DNA of 64,000 bases from Parascedosporium putredinis (lineage: Eukaryota > Ascomycota > Sordariomycetes > Microascales > Microascaceae), in NCBI GenBank assembly GCA_949357655.1, contig CASHTG010000002.1:1054001-1118000 (forward strand), written 5' to 3'. The notes under the pieces are model-generated. The model was not told the origin of the DNA, made no database searches, and saw only the letters and a program-made list of their open reading frames with translations. A program made the position numbers and the translations under genes. Positions 1-11,346 of this stretch are shown piece by piece. How positions within the stretch are numbered: the stretch's first letter is position 1; every line of letters begins with the position of its first letter.

Positions 1-72
1 TTCAAGCGCCTCGCGATTGATCCTGCTGAGATGGAGGCGGTAAACTCTGGCGGTGCTGGTCTTTTCGGCTAA
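1..72 (+). CDS. 3' end of an unidentified protein-coding gene (partial)
   Basis: The window opens inside an open frame that encodes 23 residues and ends at TAA (70-72). The last residues are EAVNSGGAGLFG. Codons favour C or G at the third position, as in the confirmed genes of the window, which supports real coding sequence rather than chance. I do not recognise the family from so short a tail. The rest of the gene lies upstream of the window. Confidence 0.5.
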   Translation, partial: FKRLAIDPAEMEAVNSGGAGLFG

Positions 73-3000
73 GCGGATCCTCGTCCAGACGTTTCCATTT
101 CTCTTCCACATTCATCTCATAGATCTTCTCTTTCAACACATATACCCGAAAAGGACCGGATCATGGAATTCGGCTCTTTCATCATCTTCAACCTCATTTC
201 TTATACACAATGCTGCCTCAGCGTTGGACCTACCACGAATAGGCGTGGTATGGTGCGGTGGAAACAAGAAGGCCAAGGAGGCCACAGCGGGAAAGCGATT
301 CAAAATTGCTACTACGAAAATTGCAATGCGAGCGCGTTCTATACATTTCTCAAAGTTGGCAAAGCGATACGATATTCACATTATTTGGAAGACTGGGTTC
401 ATTGGAGACGGGGAGGCTTTTTGCGCTTGGATTTTAGCACCTAGAACGCTTCGTTTCTTCTCGTCTTCATGCTTAGCAACGATTTCTTTTTTCTTCATGT
501 TTCCCAGAACAGATATCAATATAACCTGATATTGAAAATTTCATTGGATTGACCCCAATCCTGATGTCCGTGAAGACGACGAAAGGTTTTTTTACGGTTA
601 TCCCGTCTCCCCACACCACCACACCACCACACCACTACATCACGGATCAAATGGTGTGCGTCGCCCTATCTCGATTATTGCCACACCAAACCCCAACCTG
701 CAGCAGCGATAATGCAAGGTTCGTTGCAGGCGCCCAGTAACCCCACGATTGGGTGGAGCTGTTCTCGTACGACCATGGCCATCTGAGGCGAGGAAAATTT
801 TGCGACGCCGCGACTTCTTTCGCAGCCACGGAAACGGCCATCGCGGGGACTCGCTCGATGCACGAGGCCCAATTGGCGTGGCTGGCCCCCACGATCCCGC
901 CCTTGCTCGAGATAAGCAAAGATAGCAAAGAAAAACAAGACCAAACAAAAAAGAAGCAAAAAAACGTCTTGATGTCATGAAGTTTTTTCCACCGTTGGCT
1001 GAGGTGGCTGACCCTTGAACGCTCCGCCCCCTTCTCCCTCGAGGGCACGATCCGCGAGCCAGATGATGATCTGATGAGCAGCGTGGAGTATTAGCACGAA
1101 CTCTCAGTAGATGAGCCAGCCAACGAATCCATTCCATTTCAGCGCGTGGGATGGAAACATGGGAACGCTCGACGACCAAGAGCGCAAAGAACGCGTATCT
1201 CTTATCTCGCAGGCGAGGGCGCGAGACCCTTGAGGATTTTCTTTTGTGACCCAAGTCCCCTTGTGGTCTAATCCCCCACATCTTCAAGAACTGTAGAACG
1301 CCACTAGAAGGTGTTGCGTGTGAGGGACCCTCTCTCGATGTCGCATCTCCTGTTTATCATAAGATTCTGCTGTCTAGCCTAGCCAGGCGCCGGGGAAAAA
1401 ATTCATCCCCCGCCGCGGATAGGCTGGAGATAAACCACCGCCAAGGCGATTTCCGAACTCCAGACCCTTTTACTCCCACTTGTGCCCCGGACAGGGGTGT
1501 TGGCGTTCCCGACGGGATGGGCACAAAGTTCGATTGGGTCATTGGGCCACGCACCCTCCACGAGCGTAGGTGTGGGATCGGCGGGTGGTGGCGCAGAGTC
1601 ACGAGAGGAGGTGGCGATATGCTCCAATTCGGGCTCCAAAGACGTGACTCCTCTTGGGGTAATCCAGATAAAGAATGTCATGTCTCGAGCTTTTCTTTCA
1701 AAAAATGAGGATAGATCAGCTCCTCTATTACACAGTTGCCACTGGAATTCACCTGTGATGGTGGCAGTGCTTCCGCTGCGGCTCTTCCGGGAAGGCAAGG
1801 GAAGAGAGAATGATAAAGATTGACGATGACGTACCGAGAAGTTGTTACTCCAAGCGTCGTTGATCTCTGACGATTCATCTTTGCGTATTACTCACGCCGT
1901 TAAGCTAATATTCGCCATCTTTGTGGAACATATATCCATCATTGCTCGCCAATAGGGAACACATGTTAGTGAAGGGTGATGCAAACCGCGATGCTTCCTA
2001 GCCCAACAGTCAACACTTTGAGTAAACATATGTGTATCAAAAAACTTACTTAGGAAGAAAACCAATGCCAAGAAAGCAAAAGAGAAGGAAGCCTCAAGGG
2101 CGGAGAAAGTGGGTGGACGTTGCCATACTTCTTCGCCCCTTTCTTTTCGATATTCCCAGAAAACATGGAAGCATGAGGTGGAGGGGAAGAATTTGAACCG
2201 CCTCTAGTCTAGACATATAATTTCGCGAGACAAAGCTTTTCAAAATCATGCGCTCCAGAGCGCATGGCAAGCTGCGAGGCAGTGCTGGCTCAGCTTCCAG
2301 ACTTCCAATGGGGGTTGGGGGACGTGAAACCGCATGCTGGAGCGCCAAGCCCAAGGTAAGTGTGCCTGGTGATGCTTGCAGCGGGCGATGGGAAAGTCTG
2401 AGAGCCGAGTCTCGCTACCAATTGTATCGCATCGTTTCTTGCTTGTTTCTTTAGGAGGGGCTTTTCTTCTTCTCTCTTCTGCGTTTCAAGTGCTCTCCCA
2501 GCAATAGCTACCCTGTCTTGTGGTCAACTAGTCCAAGAGACGAAAATAGGACTTGATATCAAAATGTGACAATGGATGCATAGGATGGATGCGATGCATT
2601 GCCTGAGCGCGAATTGTGAAATGCCGAAAAGACACCACGAAAAACATGAATATTACGTTAAAGCATGAAAATCAAGTGGGCTTGGTGGCAGAGCAACAGC
2701 CTCCTACACGTCACAGCTAAATTCCATCCTGATTCAATCTGACTCCAGCTTGACGCGAAACAAATGCCAGGCAACGGCTCTGTCGTCGCACATCCAATGT
2801 AATTGAAGGCAGCCCACGCTTCACTCGGGGTCAACTCATCTTCAACGTCAAGTAAAGAAAAGACTCTTCACGTTTCCGAAATGGCATAAACCCCTGCTTG
2901 AATGAGCTTAAGTCTAAAAGTTGCCCGGTTCGTGATGCACAACATGGATGGAACGAGGAGTGAAAGAACTGGTGTCCCCCCAGATCTGCGCGCACAGTCG

Positions 3001-4356
3001 TTTAGTCGTCGCGTGCAACATGGAAAGGCCAAGAAAAGTGGCTCGGATCCCAAGTGCCGACCTTCCCTCCCAGCGCCCGTGCAATGTTTCGTTTGAAAAA
3101 GGAAAGAAAACAATAAGCCCCTTCCCTTTGAATGACTTTCTCCTTCGAGACCTCGAACCCTCAGTGTAGATGTCCTTGCTGTGCTGTATGTATGTAATTT
3201 TCGCCACGTTTGGGGCTTGCTTTTAGCTGCTGGGCCCCGGCCCCTGGGGCCGCCCCTTGCGTTACAGCAGCCTCAGGCGGCCCAACTAGGCTACCCGCGC
3301 AGGCGCATCCGAAACCGCACACACTAAATTCCCTACTTCGCACTGGCGATGCGCGCAAGGAACAGGCACCACCCTGAACCCTCCTCCCACTCTCAGTGGC
3401 CGACGTTGATCCGCGGATCAACAGACCCCGGACAAGAGCAGATCCGGGAATTTTTCCCTTTCTCGTTTGGGGTCCGTGAGGTGCGAGATCCTGGGTTGCT
3501 CTCCCGTGCCTGGTTCTCTTTTCTTTTGAGCCGCATCCCCTCCCCCTCCCCTCCCTTCCTGTTCACGAACAGGCAAAACCCCTTGAATCGTCAAGGGACT
3601 TGGAGAGGCGGCTGCGCAGCTGGGCGATCAGATCCTCACCCGTACCCATCTACCGCCGTGAATTCCATCTTGGCGCGCCCTACGACAAGGGTCCCCATTG
3701 ACGAGGAGGGCGAGGTAACCCCGGGCCCCCTCATCATGACGAGCCTATCGCATCTCTTCGTCTTCGAAGAATTCCCAACGCACAGGTCCGCGGCAGCGGG
3801 GGAGGGAGGGGAGGGATTGGTGATCACCGCAGCTCGCCAGTCCTTTGCCGAGTGTAATAGTTCTTTTGGGGCGGCGGTTCGTCCCCTGTCCTTGCCTCGA
3901 CCCTGGGCGGAGAAGGACCTTGTTTCCGTCCCCACCCACGAGCTGAGGACGATACCGAACCCCGTCCGTGATTTGGCTTGGCTTGGCTTGGCCTTGCTGT
4001 TACGATCGTCCTGCCTCTCCCAGCCTTTACCCCTTGGGCCTTTTGACCTTTTGTTGAGGGGCGAGGCCCACGATGCTGGGTGAGTCTGTCCCTCCCAGGA
4101 GGCGCCGGGCTCGACTTCCGACCCTCGCTCATAGCAAAAGGAAAGAAAAAAGTACCAATGCGCTCCGCAAGGGGGCTTAGAGGCTGGGTCACGACGTGAA
4201 ACGGGTCAAGCTCCGACATGGACGGTCCAAAATGGAAGTTGGGTTGGCTTCACGACGAACTGTCTGCGCGCATGTCGTGTGTCTGTGTTGATGGGTTGCT
4301 AGATTAGACTCGAAAGCTCTGTGCTCTTTGTCCGCTTCGTATGCCTTGAATCTGAG
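73..4356. other. Intergenic, no supported gene
   Basis: About 4.3 kb with many short overlapping frames on both strands but no family motif, no exon-intron chain and no frame with consistent codon preference. Stretches rich in C/T (for example 3520-3560) and G (3788-3815) look like promoter or leader sequence. The final part is the upstream region of the Egh16-like gene. Nothing else can be supported. Confidence 0.5.
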
Positions 4357-4362
4357 TATAAA
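4357..4362 (+). promoter_or_regulatory. TATA box of the Egh16-like gene
   Basis: TATAAA in the context GAGTATAAAGGAGG, 216 nt before the ATG at 4578. It is followed by a long C/T-rich leader that becomes A/C-rich just before the start, a common layout for strongly expressed genes of filamentous fungi. Confidence 0.55.
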
Positions 4363-4577
4363 GGAGGACCGTTGCTCCCTCCAAGTTCGATATTTTCTTT
4401 CTCATCCTCATCATCACAACAATCATCACAATCCAACAACTTCCTCTTCTCTCTTCCACTCTTCTTTCAATTCTTCGGCTGGTCCACTAGTGTATATTTT
4501 TCACAACCATTTAATTCCTCTTCTCTCTTTTCAAAAACCTCCACACTTCTTCACAACCACCACAACAACCTTTCAAA

Positions 4578-5257
4578 ATGTCTCTCAAGTACACCGTCCT
4601 CTCCTCCGTCCTCTTCGCCGCCCAGCTCGTTGCTGGCCACGGTGCCATCATTGGTGCTACCGGTGATGCTGGTGGCTCCGGCATGGCCCTCGGTGTTGAC
4701 ACCTCCACCCCCGCGACGGCACTGGCCGCAACCCCTTCCAGCAGGACTCCACCCGCTTCCGAGGTGACGCCGCTGACACCTTTGGCGAGACCCTCGGCGC
4801 CGGCGACAACCAGCTCGAGGCTGGCACCCAGGCCATCATGGCCGAGACCGGCGACATCCTCCCCAGGTCAGCCAGGGCGGCGAGGTCACCATGACCATCC
4901 ACCAGGTTAACGCCGACGGCGCCGGCCCCTACACTTGCATGATCAACGCCGACGCCAGCGGCGCCACCTGACCGACATCACCGTCACCCAGAACGTTCCC
5001 GGACGCCGCGGCCGTGACCGCAACGGTGAGACCACCGACTTCCCCTCACTGCCTCCATCCCCGCCAACCAGCAGTGCACGGGTACCGTCGCTGGCCAGGA
5101 CAACGTCTGCCTCGTCCGCTGCCAGAACCCCGCCCGCGCCGGTCCCTTCGGTGGTGTCGTCCCCGTCCAGATGGCCGATGCTGCCAACAACGCCGCCGAT
5201 GCCCGCCGCCGCCTTGCTCGCGCTCTCAAGCGCGCTGTCCCCATGGACTCCGAGTAA
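4578..5257 (+). CDS. Secreted Egh16/Gas1-like protein (appressorium-associated family)
   Basis: Encodes a protein of about 228 residues. The first 20 form a signal peptide ending near LVAG, and the mature protein begins [15 protein letters not shown], the hallmark of the Egh16/Gas1/Mas3 family. That family is secreted and often induced during host penetration; its biochemical role is unknown. Further family segments are readable downstream: a [16 protein letters not shown] segment, [19 protein letters not shown], and a Cys-containing C-terminal half ending in PMDSE before TAA (5255-5257). The frame breaks four times by loss of one base, at the C-run 4708-4712, the C-run 4861-4864, the G at 4970 and the C-run 5042-5045. 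Sense resumes each time, so I take these as sequencing errors. No intron is needed. A true pseudogene is possible but less likely given intact motifs throughout. Confidence 0.9.
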
Positions 5258-6143
5258 ATGCCTGGCACAAGCATTCTCCGGCGCGATCCTCCTCAGCTCT
5301 AGCGAACATCTGCTCTCAGAGCATGACGCACCACATTAAAAGTTGTCGGCTCCCATATTCCGTCTCATCGCTCACCGTCTTGATTTATTTCCTATTTTTC
5401 CTATGTTTCTGCATGTGTCCATTTGATATGGATTGTGGGAGAGGCCATCTTGGGTCCCAGTCACTGCGGCGACCAGAGCCCTCAAGGGCCTGATCACCCT
5501 CGAGGGCTTGAAGCGCCTTGGTATTGGTGGCTCCTGTTTCATTAGCTGTATTTGTTTGTGATTTTTGTATGAAGAAATGATACCACTCCTTTAGATAGAA
5601 GATGGGATATGGGCTAGCCATTGTTTCCCAGAGCTGAATTCAAGCATTCTTGGTCTTGAGACCACTATAACTCTTGTTGCTTTTTGACTTCTCCTGCCTG
5701 CAATGTGCAATGTCTGAAAATAGGATTTAGCAAAAACGGAATAAAAGTATCTGGCGCTTCATGCATCTGCCGTTCTCATGAATATCTTCTGGAGTTATTT
5801 AGGCTCTGGTGTCTTAGTGGGTGATGTAATCGATCAGTGTCGTACACTGTGCACGGCCCCGGCCATTCAGGTTTGAGGTTGGCTGGACCATAATCCGGCC
5901 CCGGGTTCAGTGCTGTCCATGCCTAGTCCACGTGATTTCCTGTCATTGTCGTGCCTCTTACCAAATGCCCGACGCCCTCGTTCTTTCAGTCCCCGTCCCT
6001 TGCTCAGCCGACCCCCGCTTTGCTCGATATAGGGCGCGTTGCAAGCTCAAGAACGAATGCTTTGTGTGAGAGGCTCGCGGCTCCGCCTAATATTATTCCC
6101 CGTCCCTCCGTTTTCTAGCCAAAGGCTACCCTGGCCGCACACC
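5258..6143. other. Intergenic between Egh16-like gene and PNKP gene
   Basis: Holds the 3' region of the upstream gene and, towards 6000-6140, the C-rich upstream region of the polynucleotide kinase gene. No frame here shows a domain or a credible splice chain. Confidence 0.5.
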
Positions 6144-7894
6144 ATGTCGTCAAGCTCCTCAAAGCGCGGCCTCGACGCGCCCATCTCCCCACCGCCTTTG
6201 AAGCGGAGGCTTCAGAGCGGCACCACAAGTATGTACCATATGTCTGCGCCCGTCCTGTGATTTTTTTTTGGCTGATAAATCTCGAAAGAAAATGCCGTCG
6301 CCAGCTTTTTTACCCCCGCATCCCAGAAGCCGAAGGACAAGACGATCTGGACCGAGCGCGGCCCTGATGAGGACACACCCACGAGCCTTCTCGTAGCCCG
6401 GTACGAGCCCGATGAGAAGCCCGATGAACCGGCGAATAAACGGAGAAAGATTGCAGCGTTTGATCTCGTACGTCTCTCAATCTGGAAGAGAGCCTACTTC
6501 ATTCAGTGGCTAGTAACAGGGGCTGACACCCACCGTGGCTAGGACTCGACATTAATTGTCCCTTCATCGGGGAAGAAGCACGCCGACAGCGCAACCGATT
6601 GGAAGTGGTGGAATAGTACAGTCCCGACGAAACTTAGGAAGTTATTCAATGAGGAAGGGTACACATTTCCGTCGCCAGGAGCCCTGACAACTCATGGTAT
6701 TGACTAACGATGGTCATGCGACAGGTACCGAGTCATCATCATCTCAAATCAAGGAGGGCTCAAGCTCCACCACGATCCCAAATCAAAAGCGCCAAAGTCA
6801 CACTCGACGACGCGCGTCAGCGCATTCAAGCAAAAATGTAGCGCGGTACTGGGTAATTTGGACATACCCACCACCCTCTATGCCGCCACTGGCAAGGACA
6901 TCTTCCGGAAACCGCGGCCCGGCATCTGGGCCGAGATATGCGAGGACTACGACCTTGACCCCAAGGATGTTGACATGGAAAAGAGCTTCTATGTAGGGGA
7001 CGCCGGCGGCAGGATAGCGGACCTCCAGGGCGGCGATAAGAAGCTGGCCACGGTGAAAGACTTTAGCTGCAGCGATCGAAATTTTGCGCACAACGTCGGC
7101 GTCCCGTTCCTAACGCCAGAGGAATACTTTCTGGGTCTCCAGCCACGGGAATTCCACAGAGACTTCGATTTGCAGCATTTCCAATACCCGGAAAGCGAGG
7201 CGAATGATATGCCCATGTTTGAGAAGAAGAATAAGCAGGATATAGTCGTGTTTTGTGGCCCGCCTGGTGCTGGCAAAAGCACCTTTACCACCGGAGCCTC
7301 AAGGCCCTCGGTTACGAGAGGATCAATCAGGATACCCTCAAAACGTAAGAAGAGACCCCACGGGTGCGACTCATACATACTAGACTAACCGATATTTGCA
7401 AATTAGACGAGACAGATGCGTCCAGGCAGCTTCAGATCTTCTTAGCGAAGGCGACTCTGTCGTAATTGGTATGTGCTCATCTTTGGGTCCAACGCCAAAA
7501 GCCTACTAACCAGATGCTTCAGACAATACGAATCCCGACCCAGATACGCGAGCTGTTTGGGTGAACTTGTCTAAAAAGTTCAAAGTCCCGGTTAGGTGTG
7601 TCTGGTTCAAGACACCTCCCACGTTTGCGAGCATAATGACTCCGTCAGGTCGATGAACAAAGAGGTTCGCCTCCCCTTCCCCAAGACCATGCCTCTACCC
7701 ACGTGTGCTAACTCTTCATCCCCTAGATGAACCCCGAGAAACGTGAAGCCCTACCTAAACTAGCTTTCAATTCATTTACATCACGTTTTAAAAAGCCGCA
7801 AGAGAAGGAGGGTTTCCAAGACATCACAGAAGTCGAGTTTCGGTTCCGTGGGTCCAAGGAGGAATATGACATTTGGGCTAGGTATTGGATATAG
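6144..7894 (+). CDS. pnk1: Polynucleotide kinase 3'-phosphatase (PNKP/Pnk1), DNA end repair
   Basis: Bifunctional DNA repair enzyme that removes 3'-phosphates and phosphorylates 5'-hydroxyls at strand breaks. Seven exons: 6144-6228, 6289-6467, 6543-6658, 6725-7344, 7407-7468, 7523-7664, 7727-7894, joined in phase, giving about 435 residues. The N-terminus has basic patches (LKRRLQ, KRRKIAAF) and a PIP-like segment (see findings). The HAD phosphatase nucleophile motif DLDST lies near residue 87, IIISNQGG marks motif II, and FYVGDAGGR the later acidic motif. The kinase Walker A is GPPGAGKST near residue 305, followed by the lid-side DNTNPDP segment. Two single-base losses occur in T-runs at 7284-7286 (just after the P-loop) and 7624-7626. 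The last intron starts GTTCGC, an uncommon donor. Confidence 0.93.
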
Positions 7895-8365
7895 ACCGTT
7901 GAAGAGGTCCCCATTTCTTTCCGACGGATGGGACACATGGTGAATTTGAGGGTTAATATAACGCTCGTCTAGAGTCACTATCCATTGCCCTGGCTGACAT
8001 CAATTGATCCATGTGAATCGCGACCTCCACATCAACTGATCGATCAAATTGAGTTGATCCTTGCTCCAGCGTCGCTGCTGGATGGCGATGCGCTGAGAAT
8101 ACTGGCGTGGTTGATCGAGGCCCACTGTTCGGCACGTGACTCGTACCAACCTCCAGTCTTAGCGCCTCCAAGTTCGCACCACCTGGAAGCTCAAGCTCAA
8201 GCTTAAACCGATGCCACTTGCGCATCGCCAACAGCCTCAGCCCCGCGTGACGATCGAACCGAGCGCATTCAACGTCATTCAGCTTCAAAAGGGGGCTCTC
8301 ATTCCAATTGTGCATTTTGGATCCTTATATACCTGGTCAGCTAGCGATTCGACACACCATCTCTC
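7895..8365. other. Intergenic; probable med18 upstream region
   Basis: 471 nt between the PNKP stop and the med18 start. TATATACC at 8326-8333 is a weak TATA-like element close to the ATG. No gene seen. Confidence 0.4.
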
Positions 8366-9256
8366 ATGTACGAGCTCTCGCTCCTCGCCATCGTGGCGGA
8401 CAAGGACGTGCCGCGGGCATGCAACGTCCTATCGACCCTCTGCGCCCAAGACCCCTGGGAAACCATCCACCACGTGCACTTCTTCCGCGGTTCGGGGCGG
8501 CCAAGCGGCATGGCCAACCCATCGCCGACGCCGACACCGCAGCAAAGGACGTCCCTGCGCTGTGGAAGGAGCTGGACCAAGCGCTCGGGCGGCAGTCGTA
8601 CCACATCCAGGTGCGGTACGAGGTAGCCAAGGGCGACTTTGGGAACGGGATACCAACCGACTTTAACGCCGTCCCTGCAACCCTGCGGTGGACGGATTTC
8701 CCGAGCCGCCGCAGGCGGTGGGCCAGCAAGAGAGGGGCCTGATCACGCAGAGGAAGAAGATTGAGATTTGGGGCCAGAAGAATCTCTACAAGATTCTGAT
8801 CGGCAAGCAGTATGGGTGAGAGCAAGGAGCCGGATTCTCTCTGCGTTTGGAAATGGTGCTAACTAACCCTCATATTACAGCTTGATCTCCGACCAAATAG
8901 AGCAGGCGTACCTCTTCTTCCGTGACGATGTAGAGTTCACGCTCCATCGCCACTCTTACCCCCAGCACCCTAGCGTATCGCCCACGATACCCGCCAACCC
9001 CTTGCCTCCGTGGAGCGGCATCGTCGATGTCGACGACATGCACCACTGGCTGCTGCAGGTCAAGATGCACGTCATCCAAGACAACAAGCCCGACGAGGTG
9101 CGCAAGGCTCAGGAGCGGCTTCTAGCCATTAAAAAGGAGCTCGACGGCATTTTCCAGTTCGAAGTGGTGGACCGGCAGGTGTACGACTCGCGCGTGCCGT
9201 TGCAGGCGCAGGGCGCTCCGGCGCCTCTTCCCCAGGTGGTTCGCGCCCATGATTAG
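8366..9256 (+). CDS. med18: Mediator of RNA polymerase II transcription subunit 18
   Basis: Head-module subunit of Mediator, nuclear, linking activators to RNA polymerase II. The start MYELSLLAIV followed by a CxVLxxLCAxxPWETxH pattern is typical of fungal Med18. Later family blocks are ALWKELDQALGRQSY, LRWTDFPEPP, QRKKIEIWGQKNLY, FFRDDVEFTLHR and LQVKMHVIQDNKPDE. One intron (8816-8880) splits a Gly codon and ends in TTACAG. Single-base losses at the C-runs 8518-8520 and 8700-8702 shift the frame in exon 1; sense resumes both times. The protein is about 275 residues, a normal length for fungal Med18. Confidence 0.9.
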
Positions 9257-10131
9257 AAGGCCAGAAGCGTGAAATCGATTCGGGGCCTCGGGGCGTGGGG
9301 GCGGTGGGGGTGGTGGGTACTGTCGACGTCGAGGATGAGGAATCGGTGGGGTCACTTGGTGGGCGGTCAGACTTGTCTGGCAGTGATTGAGCGCGGCTGC
9401 TCGGGCCATGGAAGAAAGCGATTCGACGGTACCTGACCTGCAAGACGATACTCTTGCAAACAACGGCGGCCTCGCGTTAGAGGGCGGTGCAAGTGGAAAC
9501 AGCAAGGGCACAACCAAAGATCAAACTAAACCAGCCCTAGATGAGGACGTGATAGGGGCACCTCGCCCCGAAACCGTCAGGGTGGATGCCTTGCCGGCTG
9601 GACGTTCAGCTGTATGAGGATCGGAAAATGGGCCCGGGCACAAGGGAAGACTTGGTGTCTTGGGCATTACGCTGTGACGACCTAAAGTTTTGATTTTCGG
9701 AATTACGAGCATAAAACCTCGAGCATGGTGTTTGGCGGTTGTTTCCTGTGGCTTAAGAGGGGACCTTGTCTCGGTTTAGGCTTTCCTGGCCTCGGGGGAA
9801 CGAGACTTGTGTCCAATCCTTTGGCTTCCCGCGCTGTAGGCCAAGGGGGTTTATGATTGATTGATACACAAAAACGGCGTAGCGTTATTTTTATTGCAAG
9901 CATCAATACTGAAGCCACTATATGTTATTACAAAGCTCTTTGCCAGAATCATGCGCGGGCATCCTGAACTCCCCGACACCGGTTTCTTGGGCTACATGTA
10001 CTCATTCAACCTCAGAGTGACTAGCTAGTAGCCAGATATGCAGCAACTACTCTCCGGTAGATTCCGCTAGTTTACGGCCTCCGAGGCGTGAAGAAGACCA
10101 GCTGCTTGTTTGTCAACCTTTAAACCCCATG
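9257..10131. other. Intergenic between convergent genes; G-rich block and a doubtful short ORF
   Basis: Begins with a G-rich stretch (9282-9317). An open frame from ATG 9408 to 9617 would encode about 69 acidic, Gly- and Thr-rich residues (MEESDSTVPDLQDD...). It has no recognisable domain and no partner exon, so I do not call it a gene. The rest is 3' flank of med18 and of the minus-strand monooxygenase. Confidence 0.4.
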
Positions 10132-11346
10132 TCACGAGCCTGATGTTATCCCAGGCCCCATGACCTCCATCTGCTTAACGATATCCCGGGGTTCTTCTCC
10201 CCAACCTGCTTCTGCAAGAAACTTGTATTGTCGAGGAACAGGTCCCGGAGGAATGTGAGAGGGAAAGGAATGTGGTGGAATAGCCGGCCCAGGAAATAGG
10301 CACCGTTAACCTGCTCCGTGGTATGCTCTATCTGAAAGCCCTCGTACTTTTCTAGCGCCTTGGCCACGGCCGCGGTGTCGGCGAGGTTGACGCGATGCAG
10401 ACTCTGACCGATAAAGTAGCCGTCGCAGATGGACATGCCGGCACCGTAGGCGGCGTACGGGGACGTGGCGTGCGCGGCGTCGCCGGCGAGGGTGATCCTG
10501 CCCTTGGACCACTTCTTCAGGGGCACCCTGTCCCTGATGGGCCAGGTCTGGTAGTTGTCTACGGACGTCGCGGCCACGAGATCCTTGAGGGGCCCGGTGA
10601 AATCCTTCGCCATGTCGAGAGCGTGCGCGCGCAGGTCCTTGGGCGCCTCCTTGCCGTCGGTCCAGGCCTGCAGGATCCACCACTGGTGACCTTTCCTCCC
10701 TTTACTCAGGATGCTCGAGTAGGTACCCTGCACCTTGTCGTTGTGCATGAGCACGCACTCGTTGACCGCGGCCTCGGGCACGTCGGCAAACGTGAAGCCT
10801 CCGATAATTTGCAGGTGGTGGCTCCGCTTCGGCGAGTCCCCCACAAATGGGGGCGCACAATGGAGTCGATGCCGTCGGCGCCAACCAAGACGCCGGCGGT
10901 GACGGTCTTGCCGTCGGCAAACGTGAGGCGAACATGGTCGCCGCGGTCCTCGATGCCGACAACCTGCCTGTCAAACTCGATGACGTCGGCGGGAATCGCC
11001 TCCAGCATGCGCGAGTACAGGTCGGGCCGGAGGAGGCCGACGAAGCCGCCGCCGTCGAAATTGGGGAAACTGTCCGGGAGCTGGACGTCGGCGCGGATGT
11101 GGCCCTTGGCGTTGCGAAAGGTGGTGGTGCACGGGGCGCCGATATCCTTGATGTCGACGCCCATGCTCTGCAGGGCGTGGATGGGCGGCGGCCAGAGGTT
11201 GAGGATGTTGCCGGCGGGGCGGGCGTAGGGGTACCGCTCGTAGACTCTGACGCGGAATCCGGCCTTGATGAGGAGAGGGCGGTGGCCATTCCGGCGGGGC
11301 CGCCGCCAATGACGGCGGCGTCGATGTCGAAAGTGGTGGACATCAT
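10132..11346 (-). CDS. FAD-dependent aromatic-type monooxygenase
   Basis: Group A flavoprotein hydroxylase of about 400 residues (UbiH / salicylate hydroxylase-like). It would use NAD(P)H and O2 to hydroxylate a small, probably aromatic, substrate that the sequence does not identify. The N-terminus MSTTFDIDAAVIGGGPAGMA is the FAD-binding Rossmann motif. VLVGADGIDS is the DG motif and RITLAGDAAHATSPYAAYGAG is the GD motif that contacts FAD. Three to four single-base losses break the frame: near 11275 (just after the GxGxxG motif), the C-run 10838-10842, and the C-run 10199-10202. Reading through the last gives a family-like tail ending at TGA 10132-10134; without it the frame stops at 10146. 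No secondary-metabolite core gene is adjacent, so the pathway is unknown. Confidence 0.88.

Noticed and set aside
640..1287. 215-codon minus-strand frame
   Set aside because: No domain, several competing frames over the same stretch, low-complexity Arg/Ser composition; chance frame in GC-rich sequence.
2191..2203. tRNA-like B box on the minus strand (GGTTCAAATTC)
   Set aside because: Neither T stem nor acceptor pairs, and no A box at a suitable distance.
3349..4083. 244-codon plus-strand frame before the Egh16-like gene
   Set aside because: Overlaps equally open minus frames, Pro/Ser/Leu-rich from C/T-rich DNA, no start context or motif.
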